From assembly GCF_000828475.1 (NCBI RefSeq), contig NZ_AP014648.1, forward strand, positions 2,181,400-2,245,399: DNA of 64,000 nt. The letters run 5' to 3'. Shown here in pieces: positions 40,130 through 51,305 of this stretch. Within the stretch, counting starts at the first letter, position 1. Each line of letters opens with the position of its first letter. This DNA comes from Methyloceanibacter caenitepidi. Its GTDB lineage: Bacteria; Pseudomonadota; Alphaproteobacteria; Rhizobiales; Methyloligellaceae. A program made the translations under genes and the position numbers. The notes beneath the pieces are model-generated. The model worked only from the letters and a program-made list of their open reading frames with translations. It did not search any database and was not told where the DNA came from.

Positions 40130-40727
40130 CCAAGACGCCGACATTCCGCCCGGCGACACTCGCGGATGCAGCCGCCTTGGCCGTGCTCGTCGATATCGCG
40201 GGCGAGGGCGGACCGAACCGGCTGTGGCTCGATATGGCCGGCCCGGGGCAATCGGCGCTCGAGGTCGGACGCGAACGCGCGCGCCGGGAAGAGGGAGGCT
40301 TCTCGTATCGTCACGCGACCGTAGCCGAGATCGGCGAAGAGATTGTCGCCTGCCTCATCGGCTACCGGCTGGACGACCCGTACGATCTTTCGGACGTCGA
40401 CGAATTGCCCGCCATGTTTCAACCGCTTGTGCGTCTCGAAGCCCAAGCGCCCGGCACGTGGTATGTGAACGTGCTGGCGACGTTTCCGGAGCACCGCGGC
40501 CAAGGCCTTGGGCTAGAGCTTCTCGAAATCGCAAACGGCCGAGCGCATGAAAGTGGCGCCTCGGCCGCAAGCATCATCGTGGGAAGCTGGAACGAGAGGG
40601 CAAGCCGGCTCTACCGGCGCGCCGGATACGAGCAGATCGCAAGTGAACGTGCCGTGCTTCCGCCGGACCTGCCGCAATCGGGAGACTGGATTTTGATGAC
40701 ACGGCCATTGACGAGCGGGGCGACCGC

Positions 40728-40731
<4 letters not shown>
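40126..40731 (+). CDS. GNAT-family N-acetyltransferase (second of a tandem pair)
   Basis: A 201-residue paralogue of the preceding gene. The acetyl-CoA site is better preserved here: VNVLATFPEHRGQGLGLELL has the R/Q-x-x-G-x-G/A pattern. GTG start overlaps the first copy's stop (GTGA) and its own stop overlaps lpdA (ATGA), so the pair is embedded in the translation chain of the pdh operon. The acetyl acceptor is not predictable; acetylation of a complex subunit would be speculation. Confidence 0.82.
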
Positions 40732-42140
<1,409 letters not shown>

Positions 42141-42222
42141 ACGCGCCTATTCGATAGCGCCGAACAGACGCACGGCATGGTGGCGCAGCACCGATAGCCA
42201 GACCAACGGCAGGAGATTCGAA

Positions 42223-42456
42223 ATGTCGCTCATCATCTTCCTTGTGGTCGGCCTGATCGCCGGCGTTCTCGCCTCGTATCTGATGGGGCGTAAAAACGAT
42301 CTTCTCACCAATCTGTTGATCGGCGTCGTGGGCGCCGTCGTGGGTGGCCTGCTGGGCGGCGTCGTCGGCATCACCGCCTCGAACCTCCTTGGCCAAGTCA
42401 TCATCGCGACCGCAGGCGCCGTTCTGTGTATTTGGCTTTGGCAGCGGATGCGCTAG
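42223..42456 (+). CDS. GlsB/YeaQ/YmgE family membrane protein
   Basis: A 77-residue, almost wholly hydrophobic protein of the transglycosylase-associated (GlsB/YeaQ) family: three membrane segments rich in Gly (LVVGLIAGVLASYLMG, VVGAVVGGLLGGVVG, LGQVIIATAGAVLCIWLW). ATG at 42223 gives the family N-terminus MSLIIFL; earlier in-frame starts overlap lpdA. Function is unproven; members are often linked to stress response. A second, related gene follows 39 bases later. Confidence 0.82.
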   Translation: MSLIIFLVVGLIAGVLASYLMGRKNDLLTNLLIGVVGAVVGGLLGGVVGITASNLLGQVIIATAGAVLCIWLWQRMR

Positions 42457-42495
42457 GCTCGCGCCAGCGGCCTTACAGCAGAAGGGGAGGCAGGA

Positions 42496-42765
42496 ATGGA
42501 AGCGCACGGTTTGTTCTCGATGCCAGGTGTCGGCTTTCTCGGCTTGATAATCATCGGCATCCTCGCCGGTTACATCGCCGAGAAGATCACGGCATCCGAC
42601 CACGGCTTGTTCACGAATTTCCTGGTCGGTATCGCCGGTTCGTTTCTCGGCGGCACGCTGGCGCGGGTTATCGGCGTCGAGTTCTACGGCTGGCTCGGCA
42701 ATCTGATCGTCGCCTCGATCGGCGCCGTCATCGTCATCTGGCTTTGGCGTAAGATCAATCCGTAG
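42496..42765 (+). CDS. GlsB/YeaQ/YmgE family membrane protein (second copy)
   Basis: An 89-residue relative of the preceding gene with the same Gly-zipper organisation: GFLGLIIIGILAGYIAEKI, FLVGIAGSFLGGTLARVIG and LIVASIGAVIVIWLWRKI. AGGGGAGGCAGGA upstream is a strong ribosome site for the ATG at 42496. Tandem copies differ enough to suggest old duplication. It is followed by lipA after about 20 bases. Confidence 0.82.
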   Translation: MEAHGLFSMPGVGFLGLIIIGILAGYIAEKITASDHGLFTNFLVGIAGSFLGGTLARVIGVEFYGWLGNLIVASIGAVIVIWLWRKINP

Positions 42766-42786
42766 CCCATACCTTCAAGATTGCGC

Positions 42787-43749
42787 ATGGTTACACTGCT
42801 GAACACGGTTGACACTCCGAGCAAGCGCCCACGCCATCCCGAAAAGGCGCGGCTTCCCGATACGCCCGTGATGCGCAAACCCGCTTGGATCCGCGTGAAG
42901 GCGCCGGGAAATAATACGTTCGACGGCACGCGCGAGACGTTGCGGCGGCACGGTCTCCATACGGTCTGCGAAGAGGCCGCTTGCCCCAATATCGGCGAAT
43001 GCTGGTCGAAGCGGCATGCCACCGTGATGATCATGGGCGATGTGTGTACGCGTGCCTGCGCCTTCTGCAATGTCGCCACGGGCAAGCCGGCGCATCTGGA
43101 TCCGGATGAGCCGGAGCGCACGGCGGGCGCCATTGCCGAGCTCGGCCTGACCCATGTGGTCGTCACGTCCGTAGATAGGGACGACCTTGCCGATGGCGGC
43201 GCGGCCCATTTCGCGCGCACCATCACCGCGATACGAGAAGCGGCGCCGGAAACCACGATCGAGGTTTTGACGCCGGACTTCATGCGCAAGGAGGGTGCCC
43301 TCGAGATCGTCCTGGACGCGCGTCCCGACGTCTTCAACCACAACATCGAGACGGTGCCGTCGCTTTATCGGCGCATCCGTCCGGGTGCCGACTTTTCTCA
43401 TTCCACGTGGTTGCTCAAAGAGGCAAAGCGTCTCGACCCGGCCGTCTTCACAAAATCAGGCATCATGGTTGGCCTCGGCGAAACCGACGACGAGGTCGAG
43501 AGCGTCATGGACGATCTACGCTCCGCGGACGTGGATTTCCTCACGATCGGCCAGTACTTGCAGCCGACGCGGAAGCACGCCGCCGTCGACCGTTTCGTCA
43601 CGCCCGAGCGGTTTGCTGACTACAAACGAATCGCCGAGGCCAAGGGCTTCCTTCTTGTCGCATCGACACCGCTGACGCGCTCGTCCTATCACGCGGCAGA
43701 AGACTTCGAGCAACTGAAAGCGGCGCGGCTTGCGAGCCTCCACAGCTAG
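42787..43749 (+). CDS. lipA: Lipoyl synthase
   Basis: Radical SAM enzyme that inserts two sulfurs into octanoyl groups bound to lipoyl domains, including those of pyruvate dehydrogenase. The 320-residue protein has the auxiliary cluster cysteines Cys61, Cys66 and Cys72 ([12 protein letters not shown]) and the radical SAM cysteines Cys87, Cys91 and Cys94 (CTRACAFC). The C-terminal [10 protein letters not shown] carries the Arg-Ser-Ser motif that binds the auxiliary cluster. ATG at 42787 is two codons after an in-frame TTG. Placement after lpdA is standard in alphaproteobacteria. Confidence 0.97.
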   Translation: MVTLLNTVDTPSKRPRHPEKARLPDTPVMRKPAWIRVKAPGNNTFDGTRETLRRHGLHTVCEEAACPNIGECWSKRHATVMIMGDVCTRACAFCNVATGKPAHLDPDEPERTAGAIAELGLTHVVVTSVDRDDLADGGAAHFARTITAIREAAPETTIEVLTPDFMRKEGALEIVLDARPDVFNHNIETVPSLYRRIRPGADFSHSTWLLKEAKRLDPAVFTKSGIMVGLGETDDEVESVMDDLRSADVDFLTIGQYLQPTRKHAAVDRFVTPERFADYKRIAEAKGFLLVASTPLTRSSYHAAEDFEQLKAARLASLHS

Positions 43750-43763
43750 TTTAAAAGCCCGGC

Positions 43764-44234
43764 ATGCAAACTTACGAAACCCGACACCGCGTCGCCCACG
43801 GGGCTGACGAGATGTATGCGCTGGTCGCGAATGTGGAGGACTATCCGAAGTTCCTGCCGCTCTGCGAAGAGCTCACCATCGCGCGCCGCGAGACCGTCGG
43901 TGGCAAAGAGGTTCTCACCGCCCTGATGGAGGTCGGATACAAACTCATCCGCGAACGGTTCACCAGCCGGGTCACGCTCGACCCAGCGGCGCGGTCGATC
44001 CTCGTCGAGTATGTCGACGGGCCTTTCGAGCATCTGGAAAATCGCTGGGTGTTCGAACCGCTAGGCGCAGGCGCATCGGAGATCGACTTCTACATCGCTT
44101 ACCGGTTCCGCTCACGCATATTCGAGAGGCTGGTCGGCAGCTTATTCGACAAGGCGGTCCGCAAATACACGGACGCTTTCGAAGCGCGCGCGGACCAGAT
44201 CTATGGCGTGAAGGGCCGGGTGCTCACAAGCTAG
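43764..44234 (+). CDS. RatA/COQ10-like START-domain protein
   Basis: A 156-residue polyketide-cyclase/START fold protein: ETRHRVAHGADEMYALVANV, DYPKFLPLCEEL, then FTSRVTLDP and DFYIAYRFRSRIFERLVGSLF are typical of the COQ10/RatA branch. Family members bind ubiquinone-like lipids (mitochondrial COQ10) or have been called toxins (E. coli RatA); the first is the likelier role here. It begins 14 bases after lipA, the usual alphaproteobacterial neighbour, and is convergent with cinA (eight-base gap). Confidence 0.88.
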   Translation: MQTYETRHRVAHGADEMYALVANVEDYPKFLPLCEELTIARRETVGGKEVLTALMEVGYKLIRERFTSRVTLDPAARSILVEYVDGPFEHLENRWVFEPLGAGASEIDFYIAYRFRSRIFERLVGSLFDKAVRKYTDAFEARADQIYGVKGRVLTS

Positions 44235-44242
44235 AAGCGACG

Positions 44243-44743
44243 CTAGGCGAGGGCGCGCAACATGAGGAGCGCGCGTTCCACGCTCAGGCGCCGAACTTCG
44301 TCGCGGCCAACGTCGCCAAACTCAACACGCTGATGCTGTGTCGGCACGTCCCGGCGTTCCGCCGCGAAGTGCACCAATCCGACCGGTTTGTCGGCCGTCC
44401 CGCCGCCGGGCCCGGCGATGCCGGTAATGGCCACGGCCATGGTCGCGTTGCTGTGGGCCAATGCGCCGCCTACCATGGCGCGCGCGACCTCCTCGCTCAC
44501 CGCGCCATGTTTCTCGATCAGCCAGAAGGGGACATTCAGCATTTCAGACTTGGCCGTGTTGGAGTAAGTGACGAACCCGCGGTCGAACACGTCCGACGAT
44601 CCCGGAACGGATGTGAGGGCGGCCGACACCAGCCCGCCGGTGCACGATTCCGCCGTTGCGATCAGATCACCACGTTCACGCGCGACCTCGAGCACCTCAG
44701 CGGCCAGCGCCGTCAACGCCTCGTGTGACGGGGCCTCGCTCAC
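44243..44743 (-). CDS. CinA-family protein (nicotinamide-nucleotide amidohydrolase domain, PncC type)
   Basis: A 166-residue protein with only the C-terminal CinA domain: LIATAESCTGGLVSAALTSV, DRGFVTYSNTAKSEML, AVAITGIAGPGGGTADKPVG. Stand-alone domains of this type deamidate NMN to nicotinic acid mononucleotide in pyridine nucleotide recycling. GTG start at 44743 overlaps the ispDF stop by four bases, so it is translationally coupled to it. The upstream frame is out-of-frame ispDF sequence. Confidence 0.92.
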   Translation of the reverse strand: MSEAPSHEALTALAAEVLEVARERGDLIATAESCTGGLVSAALTSVPGSSDVFDRGFVTYSNTAKSEMLNVPFWLIEKHGAVSEEVARAMVGGALAHSNATMAVAITGIAGPGGGTADKPVGLVHFAAERRDVPTQHQRVEFGDVGRDEVRRLSVERALLMLRALA

Positions 44744-45915
44744 GGCAGCATCACCGTTGCCGTGGCCATGGCAGCGATACCTTCCTCGCGGCCAATGAAA
44801 CCGAGCTGCTCGTTCGTGGTGGCCTTCACGCTGACTTGGCCGAGGCTGAGACCGAGAATGTCCGCAATCGCGCCGCGCATGGCATCGCGATGCGGCCCGA
44901 TCTTCGGCGTCTCGCAGATCAGCGTCACATCGGCATGCACGATCGTGCCGCCAAGTGCCGCGATCCGCTCGCCCGCGTCCTTCAGGAACATATCCGAACT
45001 GGCGCCGCGCCATCGTGCATCCGTGGGCGGGAAGTGCGCGCCGATGTCCCCATCGGCGATCGTGCCGAGCAGGGCGTCGGTCAGCGCATGCAGACCCACA
45101 TCGGCATCGCTGTGACCGAGCAGCGTCCGCGTGTGGGGAATGACCACACCGCAGAGCGTGACGGCATCGCCGGGTCCCAGCCTGTGCACGTCATACCCCG
45201 ACCCGACGCGCATGGTGCCGGCGGGAGCGCTCTGGCGCATCAGTTGATCGGCGATCATCAAGTCCTCCGCCGTGGTCAGCTTCCGATTGTGTTCCGAGCC
45301 TTCGACGATCGCCACGTTGATCCCGAACCACTCGGCCACGGAAGTATCGTCCGTGAACTCGAGTGTCGAATCCCGGGCGGCCGCCCGGTGTGCCGTTAGG
45401 ATCGCCTCGAAGTTGAAACCCTGCGGTGTCTGCGCGCGGAGCAGTCCCTCGCGCGGCACGGTGCCGGCCACACGCCCGGAGTCCTCGCGTTTCAGCGTGT
45501 CGGTCACGGGCAGACAGGGCAGGGCGCCGGGCGACGCCTCCAGCGCATCGATCACGCGCGAGACCAACGCTTCGTCGGCGAAGGGCCGCGCGGCGTCGTG
45601 GATCAGAACCTTCGCCGGCGCCTTGTCAGCGAGCGCTTCCAGCCCAAGACGGACACTGTCCTGACGACGCGCGCCGCCCAGAACGGCAGGCAGGATGTCA
45701 GATGCAAACGAGGCGGTGGCCGCGTCATACAACGCCACATCGTCTGGGTGAATGACGACGAGGATGTCTTGTACACCCGGATGGGCGGCGAAAACCGATA
45801 AGGTGCGGGCCAGCATCGGCGCGCCGCCGATTTCGCAGTATTGCTTCGGCTGCGATGCGTCAGTGGAGGCCCGCGCGCCCCGCCCGGCAGCCACGATCAA
45901 CGCTGCGACAGTCAC
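44740..45915 (-). CDS. ispDF: Bifunctional 2-C-methyl-D-erythritol 4-phosphate cytidylyltransferase / 2,4-cyclodiphosphate synthase
   Basis: Fusion of two non-consecutive MEP-pathway enzymes, typical of alphaproteobacteria; 391 residues. The IspD part (about 1-225) begins TVAALIVAAGRGARAS with the nucleotide motif and shows VLIHDAARPF and AQTPQGF. The IspF part (about 230-391) begins RVGSGYDVHRLGPGD with its metal Asp and His and contains GHSDADVGLHALTDALLG. The GTG at 45915 gives the canonical N-terminus; a TTG at 45942 is in frame but lies in the inverted-repeat region. Confidence 0.95.
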   Translation of the reverse strand: MTVAALIVAAGRGARASTDASQPKQYCEIGGAPMLARTLSVFAAHPGVQDILVVIHPDDVALYDAATASFASDILPAVLGGARRQDSVRLGLEALADKAPAKVLIHDAARPFADEALVSRVIDALEASPGALPCLPVTDTLKREDSGRVAGTVPREGLLRAQTPQGFNFEAILTAHRAAARDSTLEFTDDTSVAEWFGINVAIVEGSEHNRKLTTAEDLMIADQLMRQSAPAGTMRVGSGYDVHRLGPGDAVTLCGVVIPHTRTLLGHSDADVGLHALTDALLGTIADGDIGAHFPPTDARWRGASSDMFLKDAGERIAALGGTIVHADVTLICETPKIGPHRDAMRGAIADILGLSLGQVSVKATTNEQLGFIGREEGIAAMATATVMLP

Positions 45916-45930
45916 CAAATACCTCCCCAA

Positions 45931-45993
45931 GCAGTGCAACAAGAGTACCCATATCGGGCCCTAAGTTGCTGATTCGCAACGTTGTTGCACTGC
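45931..45993. repeat. Nested inverted repeat between ispDF and ntrB
   Basis: Two 12-base arms match perfectly (GCAGTGCAACAA at 45931-45942 and TTGTTGCACTGC at 45982-45993). Between them a second palindrome, GTTGC/GCAAC (45965-45969 and 45976-45980), shares the TTGC/GCAA core. The element lies 16 bases upstream of the ispDF start and 130 upstream of ntrB, in the divergent promoter region. It may be a repressor or activator operator with repeated TTGCA half-sites. No known consensus was matched. Confidence 0.55.
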
Positions 45994-46059
45994 GGCATAT
46001 CGATTATTGCCCCAAATGAAAAACACACGTATGTTGCCCAATAATAGTTCATGACTCAT

Positions 46060-46082
46060 CCGTGCTTATATTTTATGCACGG
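46060..46082. promoter_or_regulatory. Palindrome with AT-rich centre upstream of ntrB
   Basis: CCGTGC and GCACGG enclose an 11-base, all A/T loop, 41 bases before the ntrB start. The AT-rich centre could hold a -10 element for ntrB, in which case the palindrome would be an operator over the promoter. This is inference from position and symmetry only. Confidence 0.35.
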
Positions 46083-46122
46083 CTCATTGGGCCACCGGAA
46101 GGCGGCGGCGAGGATATAGGCT

Positions 46123-47289
46123 TTGACGCTCTCTACCAAAACGCCAAGGGCGGTCCATGACATAAAGGGCCCTGCGTGCGAAGCGCTTGTGGAAGCCCTT
46201 CCGCATCCACTTCTGGTCATCGGCAAGGGACTTGCCATCGACTATGTGAACTCGGCGGCCGAGGACTTCTTCCAGATGAGCGCCAGCGTGCTGTGCCGAC
46301 ACAGCCTGCTGGACGTCGTCGCCTTCGGATGCCCTCTCATCGCGCTCGTGGAGCAAGTTCAACGCAATGGAACAACCGTCAACGAATACGGTGTCGAGCT
46401 GAGCTCATTCCGTTTCGAATCCACGAAGCTCGTCGACCTGTATGGCGGACCGGTAGCGGTCGGCGACGGCTCGGTGATGGTGATGATCCAGCAGCGCAGC
46501 ATGGCGCAAATGATCGAACGCCAGCTGACCCATCGCGGAGCCGCGCGGTCCGTCTCCGGTCTTGCCGCGGTTCTGGCACACGAGATCAAAAATCCGCTCT
46601 CGGGTATCCGCGGCGCGGCGCAGCTTCTCGAGGGCGACTGCGACGAGTCCGACCGCACGCTGACCCAGTTGATCTGCTCGGAGTCGGACCGCATCTGCAA
46701 ACTGGTCGACCGGATGGAAATATTCGGGGACGAACGCCCGCTGCAGCGCGAGCCGGTGAACATCCATGACGTGCTCGACCATGTGAAGCAGGTGGCCTCG
46801 ACGGGATTCGCCAGCAACATCAAGATCGTCGAGAATTACGATCCGTCTTTGCCGCCGGTTCCCGGCAGCCGCGACAAGCTCGTGCAGGTGTTCCTGAACC
46901 TCGTCAAGAATGCCGCGGAGGCGATCGGCGACTCCCGCAAGGACGGTCAGATCACGTTGTCGACGGCCTTCCGCCCGGGCGTGAGGCTGTCCGTACCCGG
47001 AAGCCAGGCCCGCGTGAGCCTACCGCTGGAAATCGCCGTCGAGGACAACGGCAGCGGCGTTCCCGCCGACCTGATCCAACACCTGTTCGATCCATTCGTG
47101 TCCACCAAACCATCCGGGACAGGCCTGGGCCTTGCCCTGGTTGCGAAAATCATCGGGGACCACGGCGGCATCATCGAGTGCGATTCACGGCCGCGCTACA
47201 CGGTGTTCCGTGCACTGATGCCGATGGCGAGCCGCGACGGGACAACGCGGACCGCGGAAACAACCGAACAAGACGAAGCACACATCTAA
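46123..47289 (+). CDS. ntrB: Nitrogen regulation sensor kinase NtrB
   Basis: Cytoplasmic histidine kinase, 388 residues, that phosphorylates NtrC under control of PII. A PAS domain (about 22-130; [20 protein letters not shown]) precedes the dimerisation domain with phosphoacceptor His153 ([17 protein letters not shown]) and the ATPase domain (about 240-375; [36 protein letters not shown]). TTG start at 46123 with AGGATATAGG upstream. In many Rhizobiales dusB (nifR3) is the first gene of this operon; here it is absent and the intergenic region with ispDF takes its place. Confidence 0.93.
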   Translation: MTLSTKTPRAVHDIKGPACEALVEALPHPLLVIGKGLAIDYVNSAAEDFFQMSASVLCRHSLLDVVAFGCPLIALVEQVQRNGTTVNEYGVELSSFRFESTKLVDLYGGPVAVGDGSVMVMIQQRSMAQMIERQLTHRGAARSVSGLAAVLAHEIKNPLSGIRGAAQLLEGDCDESDRTLTQLICSESDRICKLVDRMEIFGDERPLQREPVNIHDVLDHVKQVASTGFASNIKIVENYDPSLPPVPGSRDKLVQVFLNLVKNAAEAIGDSRKDGQITLSTAFRPGVRLSVPGSQARVSLPLEIAVEDNGSGVPADLIQHLFDPFVSTKPSGTGLGLALVAKIIGDHGGIIECDSRPRYTVFRALMPMASRDGTTRTAETTEQDEAHI

Positions 47290-47304
47290 GAGACAGACCG
47301 AAGT

Positions 47305-48750
47305 ATGGGAAAAGGCAATATCCTGATCGCCGACGACGACGCGGCAATCCGAACGGTTCTGAACCAGGCACTTGCCCGCGCCGGCTACGCGCCGCGCGCG
47401 ACCGGGAACGCCGCGACGCTGTGGCGTTGGGTTAGCCAAGGCGACGGGGATCTCATCATCACCGACGTGGTGATGCCGGACGAAAGCGCGTTCGATTTGA
47501 TTCCGCGCATCAAGAAGCTGCGGCCGGACCTGCCGATCGTCGTGATGAGCGCCCAGAACACGTTCATGACCGCCGTCACCGCGGCAGAGCGGGGGGCGTA
47601 CGAATATCTGCCCAAGCCCTTCGATCTGAATGAGCTCGTTTCGGTTGTCAGCCGTGCGCTCGCGGAACCCCGCAAGAAGGTACAGCCGCTCACCGCCGAG
47701 TCCTCGGACGGCATGCCGCTGATCGGGCGCTGCCCCGCGATGCAGGACATCTACCGCGTCCTGGCGCGGCTGACGCAGACCGATCTCACCGTGATGATCA
47801 CCGGCGAGTCAGGCACCGGCAAGGAGTTGGTCTCCCGCGCGCTGCACGAATACGGCAAGCGGCGAAACGGTCCGTTCGTGGCGATCAACATGGCGGCCAT
47901 CCCCAGAGAACTCATCGAGTCCGAGTTGTTCGGACATGAGAAGGGGGCCTTTACCGGAGCCCAGACCCGGCATGTGGGCCGCTTCGAACAGGCCGAAGGC
48001 GGCACGCTCTTCCTGGACGAGATCGGCGACATGCCGATGGAGGCACAAACGCGCCTCCTGCGCGTGCTGCAGGAAGGCGAGTACACGACAGTGGGCGGAC
48101 GAACGCCCATCCGTACCAATGTCCGGATCATCGCCGCGACGAACCGCGATCTGCAGCAGCAGATCGATCAAGGCCTGTTCCGCGAGGATCTATACTACCG
48201 GCTCAACGTGGTCCCGCTGCGCCTGCCGCCCTTGCGCGAACGGCTCGAGGACATTCCCGACCTCGTGCGTCATTTCCTTGCAATCGCCGAAAAGGAGGGA
48301 CTCCCGCCAAAGAGCTTCGAAGCCGGCGCTATTGAGCGCCTCAAGCGACACACCTGGCCGGGCAATGTGCGCGAACTCGAGAACCTGGTCCGCAGGCTGT
48401 CGGCCATCTACACCCAAGACATCGTGACCGTCGACATGGTGGAAAGCGAGTTCGCCCCAACCTCTCGTCCGGCCTCCTTCAGCGATGCGCCCGAAGCCAC
48501 GGCGGATTTGTCCGAAGCGGTGGAGCGCTACCTCAGCGACTATTTCATGAGCTTCGGCCAGGACCTTCCGCCGGCCGGGCTCTACACGAGAATCCTGCGG
48601 AAAGTGGAATCGCCGCTGATCACGGCGGCGCTGGCCGCAACGCGCGGCAATCAGATTCGCGCCGCCGACCTGCTCGGCGTGAATCGCAATACGCTGCGGA
48701 AAAAGATCCGCGACCTCGGGATCAAAGTCATCCGGACTCCCGCAGCGTAA
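47305..48750 (+). CDS. ntrC: Nitrogen regulation response regulator NtrC
   Basis: Sigma-54 activator of 481 residues. The receiver domain has the phosphoacceptor Asp54 ([10 protein letters not shown]). The AAA+ domain (about 145-380) has Walker A GESGTGKE, the sigma-54 loop GAFTGA intact at 214-219, and FLDEIGDMP. The C-terminal Fis-type helix-turn-helix ends at about 478 ([20 protein letters not shown]). It begins 15 bases after ntrB. Gives ntrB its partner for controlling nitrogen assimilation genes such as glnA and amtB. Confidence 0.96.
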   Translation: MGKGNILIADDDAAIRTVLNQALARAGYAPRATGNAATLWRWVSQGDGDLIITDVVMPDESAFDLIPRIKKLRPDLPIVVMSAQNTFMTAVTAAERGAYEYLPKPFDLNELVSVVSRALAEPRKKVQPLTAESSDGMPLIGRCPAMQDIYRVLARLTQTDLTVMITGESGTGKELVSRALHEYGKRRNGPFVAINMAAIPRELIESELFGHEKGAFTGAQTRHVGRFEQAEGGTLFLDEIGDMPMEAQTRLLRVLQEGEYTTVGGRTPIRTNVRIIAATNRDLQQQIDQGLFREDLYYRLNVVPLRLPPLRERLEDIPDLVRHFLAIAEKEGLPPKSFEAGAIERLKRHTWPGNVRELENLVRRLSAIYTQDIVTVDMVESEFAPTSRPASFSDAPEATADLSEAVERYLSDYFMSFGQDLPPAGLYTRILRKVESPLITAALAATRGNQIRAADLLGVNRNTLRKKIRDLGIKVIRTPAA

Positions 48751-48944
48751 CCCTAGCCAGGCCGACTCCCGCACCCCATATGTCGGCGGTGCATGTCTTC
48801 CGGGGTGCCTCCAGTCATGCGCCGCCTGCCTGTCGCCAAAGCGCCACATTGTGATCTTAATGCATCATACCTGTGGTCAATATGCCGCACGGATGACAAT
48901 CGGCCCGAACCGAACCAGGGACTTGGGAGGGAGAGCAGCACACC

Positions 48945-51305
48945 TTGCGCGACCCCGAACCAGATAAAAAAATAACCAAGGCAGGCAGCAAGTTAGTTGC
49001 TCCACCAAAAGTCGCGCATGAGCGCGATCCCGAGGGGCAGACCACAGTTCCGGCCAAGCGCCGCCGGCTTCAATTCACACTCGGCCTGATCATTATGGTG
49101 CTGTCCCTCTGCGCGGGACTGGCCACCTATTTGGTTCTGACGGGCCTTACGCCGATCGTGCCGACGCAGCAGGTGGTCGTGACCACTTTGCTCATCAACG
49201 CGGTGCTGGTCGTCGCCATGCTGGGGTTGATTGCCTGGCAAGTGACGGGCCTATGGCTCGCCAGGCGGCGACACGAGGCAGGCGCGCAGCTCCACGTTCG
49301 GATTGTCAGCCTGTTCAGCGTCATCGCGGTCGTACCGGCCATCGCGCTTGCGATTTTCGCCAGCGTGTCGCTCGATCGCGGCCTCGATCACTGGTTCTCG
49401 AGCCGCACGAAGTCGATCATCCAGAATTCGATCGACGTGGCCACGGCCTATCTCCAGGAGCACGGTCAGGTCATCCGCGCCGACACGGTCGGCATGGCCA
49501 AGGACATCGACGAGGCGGTGGAACTCGTGCGGGCGCGGCCGCAGGGTTTCGGGAGCTTCTTGCGCGCTCAGGCCGGCATCCGCGCGATCCCCGCAGCGTA
49601 TCTGATCGATAGCGAAGGCAAGATGCTCGCGACAGCCGCGTCCATGCCGAACATCCCGTATCGCGCGCCGCCGCCAGAAGCGATGGATCTTGCCAAGAAG
49701 GGGCAGGTGATCGTGATCGCGCCCGGCAAGACCAGCCTGGTCGGCGCGATCAAGAGCCTCGACAATTTCGACGACACCTATCTCTACGTTATCCGCCCGG
49801 TGAACGCGCGCGTGCTCCAGCAGCTGCGCGCGACGCGCGCCAATGTCGCCGAGTATCAATTGCTCGAGCAACGGCGCACCGGCGTGCAGGTCGCCTTCGG
49901 CCTCATGTATGTGACCATCGCGCTGACTCTGCTGTTGTCGGCGATCTGGATCGGTATGTGGTTCGCCAACCGCCTCGTTGCGCCGATCGGCCAACTGATG
50001 GGCGCGGCAGAAGAGATCAGCCATGGAAATCTCGGTGTGAAGGTCAGAGTCAACCCGGCCGACGGCGATCTCGCCGTGCTCGGCTCGACGTTCAACACCA
50101 TGGCCTCCGAACTCAAGACCCAGCGCGATGAACTGGTTGGCGCCAACGCGACGCTCGACGAGCACAACCGCTTCATGTCCGCCGTGCTTTCCGGCGTGAC
50201 CGCCGGCGTTGTCGGCGTCGATGCGGATGGCACCGTCAACCTCGTGAACCCTTCGGCGGAGGAGCTGCTTGGGCTCAAGGGCGCGGATCTCGTCGGAACG
50301 CAGCTCGCCGACGCCGTGCCCGAATTCGGACCGCAGCTGAAGCGGGCCCGCAAGCCTGGGAGGCGGCCGGGAACCGACCAAGTCACGCTTCGCCGGCGCG
50401 GGTCGGAACGCAATTTCGCCGTCCGCGTGACGAGCGAAGGGGACGGGCAGGGCTATGTCGTCACCTTCGACGACATCACGGAGCTCGTCATTGCGCAGCG
50501 CTCTACGGCGTGGGCCGACGTCGCGCGCCGCATCGCGCACGAGATCAAGAACCCGCTCACGCCGATCCAGCTATCCGCCGAACGCATTCGCCGGAAATAC
50601 GGAAAGGTCATTACCGAGGACCGCGAAATCTTCGAACAGTGCACGGATACGATCGTGCGCCAGGTGTCGGACATCGGGCGGATGGTGGATGAGTTCTCCG
50701 CCTTTGCGCGCATGCCGAAGCCCGTGATGGAACTGCATGACGTACGCGAGATCGTGCGCGAGGCCGTCTTCCTGTTCCAGGTGAGCCGGCCGGATATCGA
50801 TTTCACGCTCGAACTCCCGGACAAACCAGTCATGACTATGTCCGACCAACGCTTACTCACCCAGGCCGTGACCAACCTGGTTAAGAACGCGAGCGAGGGC
50901 ATCGACACGGCGGTCGAAAACGATCCCGAACGCGCGGGCACCGGCGAGATTACGGCGAGGGTGGCCGCCAAGGGCGACCGCGTTCACATCACCATCATCG
51001 ACAATGGTTGCGGCCTGCCCAAAGAGGACCGCGACCGTCTGATCGAGCCTTACATGACGACCCGTGTCAAAGGCACGGGACTTGGATTGGCCATCGTGCA
51101 GCGCATTACCGAGCAGCACGGCGGCAAATTGCGGCTGGCTGACGCTCCAAAGCGCGGCGGCAAAGTGGAGGGGGCATCGGTGCAGATCGATCTGCCGATC
51201 GTGACGCGTGAGGATATGGACAAGGACGTTGCCGTCGGTTCCGTATCCGAGCCCAAGACGAGTGAAGCGTCTGCCGAAGAAGAGGAAGTAACTCATGGCG
51301 TCTGA
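48945..51305 (+). CDS. ntrY: Nitrogen regulation sensor kinase NtrY
   Basis: Membrane histidine kinase of 786 residues. N-terminal membrane helices (about 47-70, 85-107 and 125-145) are followed by an extracytoplasmic segment (about 150-320), a further helix (about 323-345), a HAMP linker (NRLVAPIGQLMGAAEEISHG), a PAS domain (about 405-515), the phosphoacceptor His532 ([16 protein letters not shown]) and the ATPase domain (TQAVTNLVKNASEG, GTGLGLAIV). TTG start at 48945. The 194 bases after ntrC suggest ntrYX can have its own promoter. Its stop lies within ntrX. Confidence 0.93.
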   Translation: MRDPEPDKKITKAGSKLVAPPKVAHERDPEGQTTVPAKRRRLQFTLGLIIMVLSLCAGLATYLVLTGLTPIVPTQQVVVTTLLINAVLVVAMLGLIAWQVTGLWLARRRHEAGAQLHVRIVSLFSVIAVVPAIALAIFASVSLDRGLDHWFSSRTKSIIQNSIDVATAYLQEHGQVIRADTVGMAKDIDEAVELVRARPQGFGSFLRAQAGIRAIPAAYLIDSEGKMLATAASMPNIPYRAPPPEAMDLAKKGQVIVIAPGKTSLVGAIKSLDNFDDTYLYVIRPVNARVLQQLRATRANVAEYQLLEQRRTGVQVAFGLMYVTIALTLLLSAIWIGMWFANRLVAPIGQLMGAAEEISHGNLGVKVRVNPADGDLAVLGSTFNTMASELKTQRDELVGANATLDEHNRFMSAVLSGVTAGVVGVDADGTVNLVNPSAEELLGLKGADLVGTQLADAVPEFGPQLKRARKPGRRPGTDQVTLRRRGSERNFAVRVTSEGDGQGYVVTFDDITELVIAQRSTAWADVARRIAHEIKNPLTPIQLSAERIRRKYGKVITEDREIFEQCTDTIVRQVSDIGRMVDEFSAFARMPKPVMELHDVREIVREAVFLFQVSRPDIDFTLELPDKPVMTMSDQRLLTQAVTNLVKNASEGIDTAVENDPERAGTGEITARVAAKGDRVHITIIDNGCGLPKEDRDRLIEPYMTTRVKGTGLGLAIVQRITEQHGGKLRLADAPKRGGKVEGASVQIDLPIVTREDMDKDVAVGSVSEPKTSEASAEEEEVTHGV

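Noticed and set aside
38738..40159. Long antisense frame over pdhC and the first acetyltransferase
   Set aside because: Arg/His/Asp-rich composition typical of shadow frames; both plus-strand genes are well supported.
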